Part shown: positions 44,201 through 56,231 of the stretch, piece after piece
Numbering within the stretch: position 1 is the first letter of the stretch
Layout: every line of letters begins with the position of its first letter
From: Lepidurus packardi
Taxonomy: Eukaryota > Arthropoda > Branchiopoda > Notostraca > Triopsidae
NCBI GenBank assembly: GCA_023053545.1
Contig: JAKZAN010000002.1
Location: 609,501-673,500 of the forward strand
Direction: 5' to 3'
DNA: 64,000 nucleotides
Position numbers and translations under genes: made by a program
Notes under the pieces: model-generated
Databases searched by the model: none
The model's input: only the letters and a program-made list of their open reading frames with translations
What the model was told of the DNA's origin: nothing

Positions 44201-44395
44201 AAATTCGGAACTTGTATTACAAGCGGTGAATCACACACACAAATGGGTAATGGATGGGTTGTTTAATGCTTATGCTTTTCTTTTTTAGCAAAGTTGGAAA
44301 CAAATCTCTTGTCCTTTCCTTCTCCTGGAAACGTATAACAAACACAGGGATGGAAAACTGAAGCGAAGCCCAATAAAATAACATAAACTTGTTCA
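41300..44395 (-). other. Upstream region of the SLC16-like gene, no gene seen
   Basis: About 3.1 kb between the transporter ATG and the SENP stop; both genes are on the minus strand. It should contain the transporter promoter and leader exons and the SENP 3' UTR. Apart from a two-copy 204-bp tandem repeat (41864-42269) I found no supported feature; the open frames present show no recognisable product. Confidence 0.5.
41864..42269. repeat. Two-copy tandem repeat, period about 202-204 bp
   Basis: Unit 1 (41864-42067) and unit 2 (42068-42269) share 'TGAAGCTCC', 'AAAAACGTTCGATTTTGTT', 'GCACCAGCTA', 'CATGCCACGTGGAAAGAAAC' and 'TCTGAAAGTGAAGCCCAC' in the same order, with scattered substitutions and small indels. 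Confidence 0.85.
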
Positions 44396-47300
44396 CTATG
44401 GAGACAATAATTGTTTGGTTAGTATTTCATAAACCATCCTTCGCCGGAAATAGGGCATATTTTCTTGGGAAAAAGTAAACGCGGCCCGACGGGAAGCATA
44501 TTCAGCGAATTTGCAGGCGAACATTCCACAGTCGCTTCCATTCATTTGTTGTGGGATATCCTATTAATAAAAATACACTCTTTTAACTCTCAATTTGCCA
44601 AAACACATACTAGAACATTCTTTATCATCTTTTCACTATTTCAAGCACCGATAATTTAACGTAATTCAATTCATTGTTCCTTTAAGATATTATCAACAAC
44701 TTGGGATCCTCTTTTCATTCTTTTTCACAGCTTTTTCATTCCGCGCCATTTTTTAAACGTAAACACCGTCTGCTAACGGTTTCTGGGCGGAGCCAATTGC
44801 AAAGGTCTGCTTTCTTGGGTTAACATAAAAAGTACATTACATTACAGTAAAACCCGCTTAACATGAAACCGAAGGGACCGGAATTTCATTTTGTGTTAAC
44901 AGGTTTTTCGCGTTAAACGGTTTTCACTGTCCTTATATAAAAAGTAATCTAAAATAACTTCAGATAACTTGTCTTAGCTTTAATATTCTATTAGCTTTAT
45001 TAACGTATTAACTATTAACTTATATTAGCTTTTATATTTAATATTAGCTTAACACTACATACTTATTTCACCGAGTAACCTAAAGAAGCTAAGATCCGTT
45101 AAATATGAAGAAAAAAGTCAAAAAAAGTTAGGATAGGATTATTTTTAATGAAGTAATTAGTATTCTTACTCGCACACATTCGGTCTGCCAGGAAGAGAAA
45201 TCCAACCTTTTATTCTTGTCCCTGCTCTCGTCCTGGAGGTACCGTAACAGCGCCTACATGTTAAACAAAAAAACACATTACCAAATAAAAACCATTAAAA
45301 AATCAAAAAACTTACGTTCAGGCAACTTTGATTGCGACCACCCATGGAATCATAATATCGGATGGCCTGTTCTTTAACATCCACGACTGCCATGCACCAG
45401 TGCATACCTAAATGCACCGGTACGAGCAGAATATCATGTGCAAAGATATCCACCTACGAAAAACCTTACAAAATCAAGAATCTCGCCTTAAATTCCATTT
45501 TTTCACCTTTCGAGTCCATCGTTTCAAAGCTGCGTGACCTCCGCTCATTAATTTGGGGTAAAAGAAGGTACTAAAGTTGTAAACCGATCCACATTTCCCT
45601 CCTTGCTTGCTCCTCTCCGTGATCAAAGTCATATAAAAGTTGATAATCTACACAAATGTACAAAAAATCCCAATTATTTCGTGTGGTATCATTTAAATCA
45701 TCTTAGAAACCACTATTTTACCCTACCTCATCATTCAACCAACTCAAACCAGACAAGGTTTGAACATCTTTACGTGTAATGGACATGTTGAATGCTTCTA
45801 CCAGTACTTCAGACTCGGGACGAGGGTGAAACGCGTCAAGAATCAGCTCCTAAAACACAATTTGGACATGAGAATGCCCGAAAGGGGCTTTGGGTGCGGA
45901 ATTTACTTCCATCTCCTCGGTAATTTCAGGAAATTCCAGAGGAAGTTCTTCAACGGCAGTAATCCGAACATGTCTCGCTATGGACAGCTGCAAATTGTCC
46001 ACAATGGTCTTACTTTCTTCTTCATAGGCGATTTTCCGCAATTCCAGCTCCCTTGCCTGTCGTTCTCGATCCCTTTCGAGCGCTCCATACCGCGAATGCC
46101 TTTAAAAAAACTAAATATTAGCACCTCACGACGCTTAAAATCATAGCTAAACGTATTTACAAATCCGCAACGAATCTTTTGTCAACAAACGGACTCTTTC
46201 TAATTTCTATATCCAACGAACTGGGCTTTGGAGTGACAAATTTGGCCACTTCTTGACATCCTGGAGTCTGTGGAAGCGTCACTAAAGATCGTCGCTCAGA
46301 TTCTGTGTCAAAACTTATCAATCCGTACCCCACAAACTCAGTTTAATGCAAAAGAATCCCTACTTGTTGACGGACGAGCATAATTAGCCAAGGTGAGCTC
46401 TTTCGTTTGACTATTTTCTGCTTCCAAGTCCACGAATTCGATCTGATGAGGCTTAGGAAGAATTCTCAGTGTTACTTCGGGCGAAAACGTGTTCAAATAC
46501 GTGGAAAAACTAGATAAAACCCAACGTAAACGATTACTGAAGATAATTTCTAGTGAAATATTACTCCAATATGGACTTATAGGACTTTGCAGTAGGTCCG
46601 CGCGTCGTAGCGCGTAACAATCTGGCATATTCATCCCTTTCCTGCAGTCTGATGGTCTAAAAGGGCGGATATTCCATGAGTTTTCACAGGTTTAATCAAG
46701 AAACAAAAGGAATCGTACGTCATCTATGGCTTGGTTTTTGCGACCAACTAACGAACCACGCTGTACGAGCATATTCATCTTCCGTTTGGACGACTCAAAG
46801 AGCCGTTCATGCACTGCCCGATAAGACGTGAGAGCAGGAGCCACAGAACGTCGCGAACTGCTTGAAGATGACTGGATAGATGGAGGGCCACGTGAGCGAG
46901 CGGTAGTCGCAGGCTGAACAGGCTTCGTAAACGGAAATTTCTGTCTCCAGCTTTGTGTCGCGTCTAGGAAAAGGCAAAAGTCGATGAATTTGCAAATTTT
47001 TGTGGAAGAAAATAAGTGAACCTTTGGCGCCCTGTGACTCGATATTAAGAACTGAGGGACTTTTCACGAGATTGGCAGAACTTTTGCCATTGGAGGCGGA
47101 TAAGGATGCTGGAAGTTGGCTTCCAGGGACAGGTTTTCTTGACTTGCTGATTTCGCTCTCGAAATACACGTCCCGGTCGCCATTTGGGTCTTTCATACGC
47201 TGGGCGTAGCGAGTTTCTTTCTCAGAACGACGCACCTTGCTGGAAAGGGTTACATTAGGTGTGTTGGAAGAGATTGTTCGGTTGCCGATGACCACAGCTA

Positions 47301-47857
47301 CTTCTACTACGCTTTCTGTCGACTTACGACGAGCACTTGACTGATCCCGAGACGTGCTGGTGCCGTTAGAAGGATTCGATCCGATAAAGATGACATCGTC
47401 CTAAAGTTAGAGAACAATTTGGGTATAGTTATTTAAATCCTCTTTAGGTGAGAATATCCTTCGTTTTACATCCATGTTGGCTACAGGTTTCTCGAAAGAG
47501 GGCCGGAAGCTGAACAATTCTGGCTTCCAAGCTGTCGAGACAGGGTTGAATGTCTTGCACGATGGATCTGTGGCTAAACTCAAACTCAAGCGCTTGGCAG
47601 GAACTCCATCCAGTAACGTGGATGCTGCTCGTTTTTTATTCCGACTTTCGGTCGTAGTGTTCAACTGGGGTCTAGTACATAAAAAAAGGTTTAGTCCAAT
47701 ATAGTATTCTAATCAAAAACAAGCTTCGTATAGAGAAAGTGATTCGGTACCTGGGGTGAAGCGGACTAAACTGTTCGTTTTCTTCCAATTCGTCACTCGG
47801 CTTCTTTCTTTGACTAAACTTGGCATAAAACGTGGCTAGCCACTGAGACATAGGCAT
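44396..47857 (-). CDS. SENP1: SENP1/2-type SUMO protease (Ulp1 family)
   Basis: 13 exons totalling 2157 bp (718 residues): 47857-47751, 47671-47470, 47400-47022, 46963-46719, 46656-46565, 46509-46364, 46302-46161, 46099-45907, 45849-45727, 45647-45507, 45453-45316, 45253-45170, 44560-44396. The long N-terminus is Ser/Lys/Arg-rich and of low complexity, as in SENP1. The catalytic domain starts near residue 515 ('[20 protein letters not shown]'). The C48 catalytic residues are visible: His in '[15 protein letters not shown]', Asp in 'IRYYDSMGG', Gln in '[13 protein letters not shown]' and the nucleophilic Cys in the same motif. It ends '[16 protein letters not shown]', as the family does. Role: matures SUMO precursors and removes SUMO from proteins, mainly at nucleus and nuclear pore. 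The SENP1 versus SENP2 assignment is not resolved. Confidence 0.94.
44845..44929. mobile_element. Very short pogo-like MITE in the last SENP intron
   Basis: CAGTAAAACCCGCTTAACAT at 44845 is a diverged inverted match to GCGTTAAACGGTTTTCACTG ending at 44929. The left side is preceded by TA, but the right side is not followed by TA. The 'GAAACCGAAGGGACCGGAATT' interior is typical of pogo-like MITEs. At 85 bp it can form one hairpin. Confidence 0.5.
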
Positions 47858-48208
47858 TATCAACGGAATTTAGCTGCAGACTTTCGCGTCGAAAAGCTAG
47901 TTTCTACGAAAAATAAAACGAAACGGCTATTTTTCCGCCATTTGTCACCAACACCGCGATTTATATATCGACTCCGAAGTAAATCGATTATTATATTATT
48001 TTCTATATCGTATACCAAGCGTTGATTTTAGGTCACGAACGATACCAATACTTAAGCGAACCTCCGATCTCGATTACAAGAAGCCGAAGCTGCTTTATAA
48101 AGGCGTGCCTATTTGGCTAGTTGTGTTCGGGTGGCTTTTCCCAGTGTGTTACTTGTGTGTTTGACGCCGCTTAAGTTTCTGCCACCTTTTCCTAACACTT
48201 CGGAAAAA
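47858..48208. promoter_or_regulatory. Divergent promoter of SENP (-) and Na+/K+-ATPase beta (+)
   Basis: Only 351 bp separate the two ATGs, so both transcripts must start here. A TATAAA is at 48096-48101 in the plus direction. AT-rich 'TCGATTATTATATT' sequence lies in the middle. No equivalent TATA box was assigned for SENP. Confidence 0.55.
48096..48101 (+). promoter_or_regulatory. TATA box for the Na+/K+-ATPase beta gene
   Basis: TATAAA in 'CTTTATAAAGGCG', 108 bp before the ATG at 48209. Transcription would start near 48126, giving a leader of roughly 80 nt. Confidence 0.5.
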
Positions 48209-51200
48209 ATGGCAGAAAAGAAAGAAGAATTCTACACCGCCCCACCAAAACTCACAGGATGGAAAAGTTTTAGCACTTTTATCTGGAACTCGGACACACA
48301 CCAGTTTTTGGGCCGCACGGGCGGTAGCTGGGGTAATTAAACCAACTACTTAAACATTTATATAACATCCGTCGCAATTCTGATATCCTCTCAAACCGTT
48401 ATGCTCTAACTATCTTTAAAGAGCCCCCTGAGATCCAATTTTTCGACGCATGATACCCTGTCCTTTGACGTATATCGTGACATTTGGGAAAATCCTAAAA
48501 TAAGAATCTATTTCGGTAAAGACTTCTCTCTCTCTCTTTTTCAGTATGTGTCTATTACTGTTAGCCGCAGTCTAGCCTATACTATTCCAACAAAGAAAGC
48601 TCTTGTTTCAGAAACCTGCAACAAAGACATTATCTAATTTTGAGCTCATTTGATTAGAAATCGCCTACTGCAGCGCGAAAGAAAACAAGAAAAGCCAAAA
48701 AGATCATTGATTTTTTACCCCCCGCCCCCTCGCCCGACCCTTGTTAGAGTATAACACGCAAGAAGTTCCTCACAGACAGTTGGGAAATTCAGATCAATAA
48801 AGCTAGCGCTCCAGCAGTGCGCAAGTGCAGCGTTTGCCAGAGAAATCAAAAAATAAAATTGACTTTAATTTATGCTCTTTAACAGATAATTAGACTTAAA
48901 AATGTCGTAAACTATAGCCCTCGCAGCTTGCAACTGATAAATAAAACCTTATCTTTCATCTCGGAATGCTCTTTGGGTTAAACCGAAACACTATTAAACG
49001 CAGAATTCAAGCACTAGAATGCAAAAAAAGAAAAACTTTAGAATAAAGTATTATTTTTAAAGAAAATAGAAAACAAAAGAAACCTAATTAAACCATCGAA
49101 CAAAAAGACTTGTAATAAAACGTGACCTACTTTCAAATGAGCTACTCGTTTAGACCGGCTAACCTTGGGTCTAGAAACGCCAACATTTTCCTTTCGGTTC
49201 CCAAAGGGGGAAAAAATCCTTAAAAAATGATCCAACTTCCTTGAAAATAAATCCACTTTATAGCGATTTTGCCGTCAGTTGCCCGATATTCTCTCGAGTT
49301 TTGTACACATTTTCAATGTTCGCTTAACTTCGAGTCTTGCGATGAAAACCAAGAAGCTGGGGGGAAAACCAGGCTAGGTTATTTTCCGTATTTTCCAGCT
49401 GGAACCAGTTGTACGAGCAATATTACGAGTCCACTACTAGCTTGAGGCGGTGAAGAAACCCAAAGCATAAACCTGTTCAAGAAAACTTATTACACAAACA
49501 AAATCTCCCAGGGTCCAAGCTTCTTGTGATTGCACCTCAGCGTATGCCTTATCACGTGCACACGGGGAATTGGTCTTGTTTTTACAAAGTCGACTGACCT
49601 TTTGTGTTTGCCGAGGTCGAATTCAACCCTAGGGACTAGCCAGTAATTGTCTTATTGTCCCTACAATCTTGTTAAGCGCCAAAAAGATGAAAAGATTGAG
49701 CGAAAAGGGGATTTTCGAGGACGTCAAGAGATTTCCGAGACCTTCTGCACATTTCAATGACGTTCAGGCGTTCATTTACACATTATTGGGGAAAGAAAGT
49801 GAGGAAAGACGGGATAAGACCAGTTTCGTGATGACAAGAATGATGAAAAAGGGGACGAGAACACTAGAACGTGAATTTTCCTGGGAAAGAAGGGAAGGAA
49901 ATGTTTAATTTCATGTAATTTGATGCGGTGGGAAGCTGAGAAAAGACGGACAATGGACACGTGACTGATGCACAACCACGTCCGTTGACGTGATTCTCCA
50001 TTCTGATGTTTGGCCTCAGCGTCGACCCCAGACGAATTGAGCCAAAACTGCGGTTGACTGGTTTTAAGATAGGCTACTAAGGAATTTATGAAATAATATT
50101 TTAAAATAGTATTGTCGTCATTAATTTTTAAAAAATCCTATTTTCTATATTTTGCAGCCAAGATCGGGTTGTTTTACCTCGTTTTTTATGCCTTTTTGGC
50201 CGGATTTTTTGCTGCCATGCTAATCGTCTTTTACCAAACGTTGGATTACCATCAGCCGAGATGGCAGAATGTCAATGGACTTATTGGAAAGAACCCTGGT
50301 ACGTAAAAAAATAAATAAAACGAATTTGAGATTTCGAACCAAACGTATTATTTTTTGCTTTTTTGATGGAAAATTTGAATAAACAAACAAAAAAGTCTGA
50401 TATAAAATGCATGTAAATTTGGGAAACTCAAACGAATGAATTTTGTTTTTGCTATTTTGTGTATTTTGCATGGATTAGGTTTGGGATTCCGACCCATGCC
50501 AGATGAAGACCACGTGGAAAGCACTTTGATCTGGTTCAAACATGGTAGCGGTGGAAACTGGCAGCATTGGTATAGTGAGCTGGAGAAATTTTTGAAACGT
50601 GAGTATTTTGCTAAAGACTATTTGCTTGGAAACTGTCCAGCCACACCGATATTCGAGTGTTTTGATAATTTACTAAAGAAAATAAACGCTCGTCTTGTTT
50701 TACAGCTTATGACACGTTGTCCAGCAGCGGAGAATACTTTACGAGCTGCAGCTTCGACAAGTTGCCCCAGGAAAACAAAGTGTGCAATTTCGATATCAAG
50801 TTGTTGGGAAATGCTTGCACCAAGGAAGAAAGCTTTGGTTATGAAAGGGGCCGTCCTTGCGTCATCCTCAAGTTGAACAAAGTAAACCAAAACTTGATAA
50901 ACAATCTTTTAAGCAATCGAAATAAGCATTCAGTTCTTCACAATCCGTGTCCTTATCCCTTTCCTTTTCCTTAAAGTAACTTAACTGATTAATCTTAGAA
51001 AAGAATCCATATGAATATAAAGTCACTATGTAATGTTTAATTAGGGAATCTAAAACTGATTAGGAAAAAAGGGTGAAATACTTATAAAAAAAGGTGAAAT
51101 ACGCTTAAGAAAGATCGAATGGTCTTAGAAAGGAGCAAATAGTTTACAAAAGTAATACCACATATTTAATTGTTAATTGAATTTGAACAGAGTTTAGGTT

Positions 51201-51723
51201 GAACTAGCGTTTCGTAATTAAAAAGCAATTTGAAATTAATTTTAGATTTATGGCTGGGTTCCTGTGCCATATAATAGCAGCAAGGATCTGCCCGAGAAGA
51301 TGCCTCTCGATTTGAAGGAATACATTGTGCAACGCGAAGCTGCCGATCCTTTGAACATGAACATGGTCTGGCTGTCTTGCGAAGGGGAGGGGCCTGCTGA
51401 TCGCGAAACGATCGGCAATCTGACCTACACACCCTTCCGTGGCTTCCCTGGCTACTATTTCCCTTACAAAAACGTACCCGGTTATTTGAGCCCAATTGTG
51501 GCTATCCAGTTCCAAAAGCCTGAAAGTAAGCAAAGATTTTTGAGTGTCAAGAATTACGATTTCTTCAGTATAAACGTATAAGTGACTAATCCTTCATTGT
51601 TTGTGTTTTATCTCACTAGATGGCGTTTTGATCAACATTGAGTGCAAAGTTTGGGCTCAAAACATTGACCAAGATCGTCAGCGTCGTTTGGGCTCCGTCC
51701 ATTTTGAATTGCTAATGGATTAG
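48209..51723 (+). CDS. ATP1B: Na+/K+-transporting ATPase subunit beta (nervana-like)
   Basis: Six exons totalling 945 bp (314 residues): 48209-48332, 50158-50298, 50479-50598, 50706-50881, 51246-51525, 51620-51723. I chose the ATG at 48209 because '[20 protein letters not shown]' is the usual start and its context (AAAAATGG) is good; an upstream in-frame ATG at 48113 would add 32 residues. A single membrane helix follows ('[20 protein letters not shown]', about residues 45-65), then the extracellular domain. Six ectodomain cysteines fit the three conserved disulfides. 'NSS' and 'NLT' are glycosylation sites. '[20 protein letters not shown]' is the family's conserved segment, and the end is 'SVHFELLMD'. 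Role: folding, trafficking and K+ affinity of the sodium pump at the plasma membrane. Confidence 0.95.
48333..50157 (+). other. First intron of the Na+/K+-ATPase beta gene
   Basis: 1.8 kb, far longer than the other introns of this gene. Long first introns often hold enhancers, but no specific motif is called. A 79-codon open frame near 49669 has no recognisable similarity. Confidence 0.5.
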
Positions 51724-52445
51724 AACAAAGGATTTCAGAAGATGTTGGGGGGGGGAAAGGTTAAACAAAAGTTTCAAAATTCTAAGGATGAGAAGAGGAG
51801 AGAAAGCCCACGTTGAACTTGCGTAGAAAAGAAGCAGCAGCTCGTTTCTTAATTTACTAGACCTGTGTCCAACCAATTGTTTTTCCTTTCCTTTCTGTAG
51901 TCAACTTAAACTTCTTTTTTTGGTTATTTTTATTGCTACTTACCGTAAGAGACTCTATTTGGGGTATTACGAAGCTTCTTCACGTGAACAAAATAAGGAA
52001 GGCAAAAAAGTGCTGCGCAAAAGTTTAGTCTGTTATACGCCACACATGCCATTTTTTAGGGATGACGCCCATCATTTTTGCCCTGTTATAAGTGCAATAG
52101 CAAGTTACTTTGTCGATGCTTTTCTTTCATCTGTAATTCTGCCTCATCTTTCGCACTACTTATTCGAAAAGGAAAGAAAACATGCAAAACAAGCGCATGT
52201 TGGATTGGATTCCTTGTGCTCTTTAACCGGATAAAAGCAGTAAATGTTATTGGTAGTTTTTCCCTCTGAAGAAAAGAAGATATGGGTTCAAAGATCATTT
52301 TTAGAGATGTCCCACAATTTGAATATAATATAAAAAAAGACCTTAAGTTAAAAACCAACACATTCTTGCCATTTATTCTTAGACAACGTTCAACTTGCAC
52401 AACGTTCAATCGCTCAGACATGATATGAATAGAATACAAAGAGGA
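51724..52445. other. Convergent 3' ends of the ATPase beta gene and the ZAD zinc-finger gene
   Basis: AT-rich untranslated sequence. A short G run follows the ATPase stop, and a minus-strand AATAAA lies at 52372-52377. No gene seen. Confidence 0.6.
52372..52377 (-). terminator. Polyadenylation signal for the ZAD zinc-finger gene
   Basis: TTTATT on the plus strand is AATAAA on the minus strand, about 70 bp after the zinc-finger stop codon. Confidence 0.5.
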
Positions 52446-55400
52446 TCAGGATTCTTCACAGGAAGGTGCTATAGACTCGTTTTGGAGCTGATTCAAGTAC
52501 TCATTAGCGAACTGAACCGCATCCACGCCGGCTGGAAGCACCCAGCACAGCGTCTGACCATCCTGAGTGGTTAATTGGATCGTTTTCTGGCCTTCGGTGA
52601 CGTCACACAGGTTCTCGCTCGCCGTAGAGCTCAATTCCAAGTCCACGTTCTCTAAGGAATCCAAAGCAGCGCTTAAAGGTAGGTCAGTTTCGGGGAAATC
52701 CGAGCTTGCCGCTTCCACTAAGGCAGATTCATCCGCCACGAAGGAGAATGCGCTGCTTCCCTCGTTAATCGAGTCAAATTGAGCGTTATATGAGTTAGTT
52801 ACCACTGGATTTCCCTAAAATTCAAGGAAACAAAGATTTAAAACCAGTTTGGCAGCTAAATATGGTAATTAGGACCAATGTGACCTCATTGGGAGTTCCA
52901 TTAGTAGCTTCATCTTCCTGCAAAGTGACGTAAATCACACTAGAAAGCTCTTGGTCAGCTCCAATGTTGGTTTCGCCGCTCTCGAAGGGCAACCCGTTGG
53001 TTATATTGTCCTTATGCCCCTGTAAATGAATAATAGGATTAAAAAAAGGAGAAAGATAACAGTTATCCGGTTTTACTTTTCGATGTTTCACCAAATTGGA
53101 CTTGTCCGAGAAGTTCTTCCCACAGAAATTGCAGTTGTAAGGCTTCTCACCTTTAAAAATGAAAAAAAGGGGAAGGAAAATATACAGTTTTTAGCCTGGA
53201 TTATTTTTTACCTGTATGGGATCGTATGTGACGTTTTAAGGATCCGGGATCGACAAACGATTTAGGACACAGGCTACAGACAAACGGTTTAACGCCCGTA
53301 TGTCTTCTAATGTGGGCTTCAAACGAGCTTTTATGCAAAAAGTCTTTGCCACAATGCTCGCATTTGTACGGTTTTTCACCCGTATGTGTTTTCGAATGCA
53401 GCTTTAACTAGGAATGACCAAGAACAAATTTGGAGACTCCCAAAACCAAAATTCCATTTGAAAAACCCGTTAAAATTTGAAACAGACGAATACCGTACGG
53501 CCTTATTAGTTTGCTTAAGTCCCACTAGGTGGCGGAGCACGTTTTACATGGGTGTATGTGAACGCGCATGGGTACTGCGCATAAAACTTGCGTGTACCAT
53601 TACTTGACAACAATTACCCACTTTGCATGCCAATTTTTTTTTAAATACAGTAAGACAGTGCCTTTCTATTGATGCCAATCCCCGCAATGCTCTAGTAGAA
53701 AGCTAAGCTAAAACGGAGATTTAAAAACTCACTTGGGAAGACGTGGCGAAGCTACGATGGCAAAATTCACACACATACGGTCGCTCGCCTGTATGGGTTC
53801 GTTCGTGTTCTTCTAAATTGCCTTTCTGGGTGAATCTTTTATCGCAATGGACGCAAGCGTGCGGTTTTTCACCTTTGTGCCATCGCATGTGTAACTTGAG
53901 GGCCGTCGTGTGCGATAAACCAAGCCCACAGATCTCGCAGACGAATCTTCTTAATCCCAAGTGTACATTTTTGTGTGTATAGAGGTTGGCTTGGGATTTG
54001 AAGCTCATGCCGCACACTTTGCACTCATAAGGCCTGAAAAGACGTAATTTTCGAGTACATGTACGATTTTTTTAGCCATTTCTTGAAACAAAAACCTTTC
54101 TCCTGTGTGAACTGTGAAGTGTCTTTTCAAGGCTTGTCTCATTCGGAACTCTCTACCACAGACAGTGCAAGCATAGCGATGGTTCTTTGGATGGTACTCT
54201 GAAACGTGGTTTTTGAACGCAATTTCTTCTGTGTAGGAGATTGAGCATTTGACACATGTAAAGAAGCCCACGGCGGGAGTGGTTTCTTGATTCTTCGAAG
54301 ATTCTTGTATAAGATTCTGGCCAAGAAAGAGACAAACAACTTAGTAACCCAACTCTAGCTGTATATTAACTAAAAACTAAACTAGACTCGAGACTAACGA
54401 ATATACTCGACGAATTAAAGGACATACTTCAATATCAGGCATGGAACTTGGGTTTGGTTCTTCTAAAATAACATGTAAATGGCCCGACATTGTCTGGTGG
54501 ACTTCCAGTTCTTCACTGGTGTCAAAAACCACGTTGCAGTGAGTGCAAACAGCCATAAACTCGCCATGTGTCCTCCTGTTCGTGAAAATTTGAGGAATTT
54601 TATTAGCAATAGTCTTCTTAAATTAATAATTAATGGTAAAATAGATTTCTACTTGTGTCTTTGATATCGAACTTGGGTAACGAATGCTTTGTCACAGTAA
54701 TCACACGTAAATTTCGCTTTCGTTCGTTTCAATTTGGGCCGTTTGCCAGGAATCGCTTTGCTGGTAGTCGAAGACTCTGTTTCGCTGTTTTCATCCAGTT
54801 CTTCTTCCTCATCTTAAAAAAAATTACAAACAATTGACACCAATTAAGAAAAATCGAGACAATGGGGTCTTAAACAGTTAAATTTACCAGAATTGACTAA
54901 TTCTACGTCCTGGTCTTCTCCGTTGTCTTCCTCTACAAGATCTTCAGCATCCACCACGCCTTGTTCTTGCAAGATCTTGTCGAGTTCTTTGCCCTGGACT
55001 AAACCTTCGAACTTTAAGGGTACTTTTCGGCGTCTGCGACCTGGTCCTGTTTCTGCAGGTTCGGGATTGACGGGTTCAGCTTCCTTTTGGGGAGTTTCTG
55101 GTGTTGGGTCCACGTTTTCCTCGTTGGAAGAAACTCCATCTTCTGGTGGATTCTCAACCGGAGGGATTGGGTCTTCTGAAGGCTTGGGTTTCCTTGGTCG
55201 GCCACGTTTTCGTTTGGGGAACTCACGACCTTCAGCGGCGAGGCTTAGGTGATGGTCAGAAGGAAACAAGATGCCCCGGAAGGCAACATCTGCTCGGCTG
55301 ATGGTTGTTAACTCTTCTTGGAGCTGCTTTTGGACTTCTTCGAGCTGTTTCTTGATGTCTTCTTTAATTTCGCGTTTTTTGCGTTCGGCTTCCTCTTTCA

Positions 55401-55777
55401 GCAACTCACGGAGCCTTCGCTGGCCAGTAAAGAGTAGATCGAAGAACTGGGAAGTGGCTTCCAGCTGAATGTGGCAACCTGGGCAGATGGAACGAGGGTG
55501 TTTTCCATCATCGCTTACCTGAAATCGTTAAAAAAAATATCTAAATGCAACGTACACGTATTTCTGGTTAAGAAAAAATGCTATAATACTTTAACAAATT
55601 ATAATTAGAAGGTCTTTTGAATGAGAAAATAATGTATTTAGTTACTTGAAGTGGAAGAAAGTGGTTGATGGTTTCTGAAAGAGGAGCTTCGTTATTATAC
55701 CGCTCAAATATAGGCGTCCCATTAATGACGTCATCTGAGCAAAGCCTACACAGAGTAGAGTCTACTAAATCAATCAT
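52446..55777 (-). CDS. ZAD-domain C2H2 zinc-finger transcription factor
   Basis: Ten exons totalling 2367 bp (788 residues): 55777-55646, 55518-54888, 54812-54653, 54575-54428, 54316-54096, 54033-53733, 53407-53212, 53150-53077, 53019-52885, 52814-52446. The N-terminus is a ZAD: '[19 protein letters not shown]' gives the first Cys pair and '[10 protein letters not shown]' the second. Next is a charged coiled-coil stretch ('[20 protein letters not shown]'), then an AT-hook ('[12 protein letters not shown]') and an acidic linker. Two spaced C2H2 fingers precede a cluster of about eight more joined by TGEKP-type linkers ('[12 protein letters not shown]', '[12 protein letters not shown]', '[12 protein letters not shown]'). 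The C-terminal part is acidic and could activate transcription. ZAD proteins are largely an arthropod expansion, dimerising through the ZAD. The target DNA is unknown. It shares a 454-bp divergent promoter region with TMEM164. Confidence 0.93.
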
Positions 55778-56231
55778 TTGACGAATTCCAGAATAATTGA
55801 ATGATTTAATTCATGATCTGTTTGAAAAATGCAAACATTTTCTTCCGTAGCTAAACAAACCAAAAGCACGCCTATCTGTCACGTACTACGATGAGTGGGC
55901 GGCCCAAACTTTAGATATCAACCATTAGAATCGCTAGTAGCGTAGAGAACTTTTGTAATCAAAATAGGCTCCTTTAGGAAGTATGCACGCAATCTACTTA
56001 TTTCATTGGCGACTGAACTGCGATTGAAATGGAACAGCTTAGCTGAACCGGAACCGCGATTCTTGTAACTATGGACGCAGTTTTTCTGTTAGCGCGTGAT
56101 ATGTGACTTACTTTCCAGTGCATAATACGGAAGAAAACTGGATAGATAAGTATACCTGAAATGTTTCTTTGTAAAGATAACTTTTTTTAGTCTAATATGT
56201 CTTTTTCTTTAGCTTAAAATAGCTCTTTTCA
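55778..56231. promoter_or_regulatory. Divergent promoter region of the ZAD factor (-) and TMEM164 (+)
   Basis: 454 bp between the two start codons. No clear TATA box on either strand; some GC-richer CpG-containing sequence at about 55860-56080. Assigned by position. Confidence 0.4.

Noticed and set aside
46807-46962. Continuation of the SENP exon beyond 47022 as one open frame
   Set aside because: A donor at 47021 and an acceptor before 46963 restore the coding frame and the expected Ser-rich sequence; the unspliced reading is off-frame.
48113-48208. Upstream in-frame ATG of the Na+/K+-ATPase beta gene at 48113
   Set aside because: It would lie upstream of the likely start of transcription predicted from the TATA box at 48096, and the family N-terminus fits the ATG at 48209.
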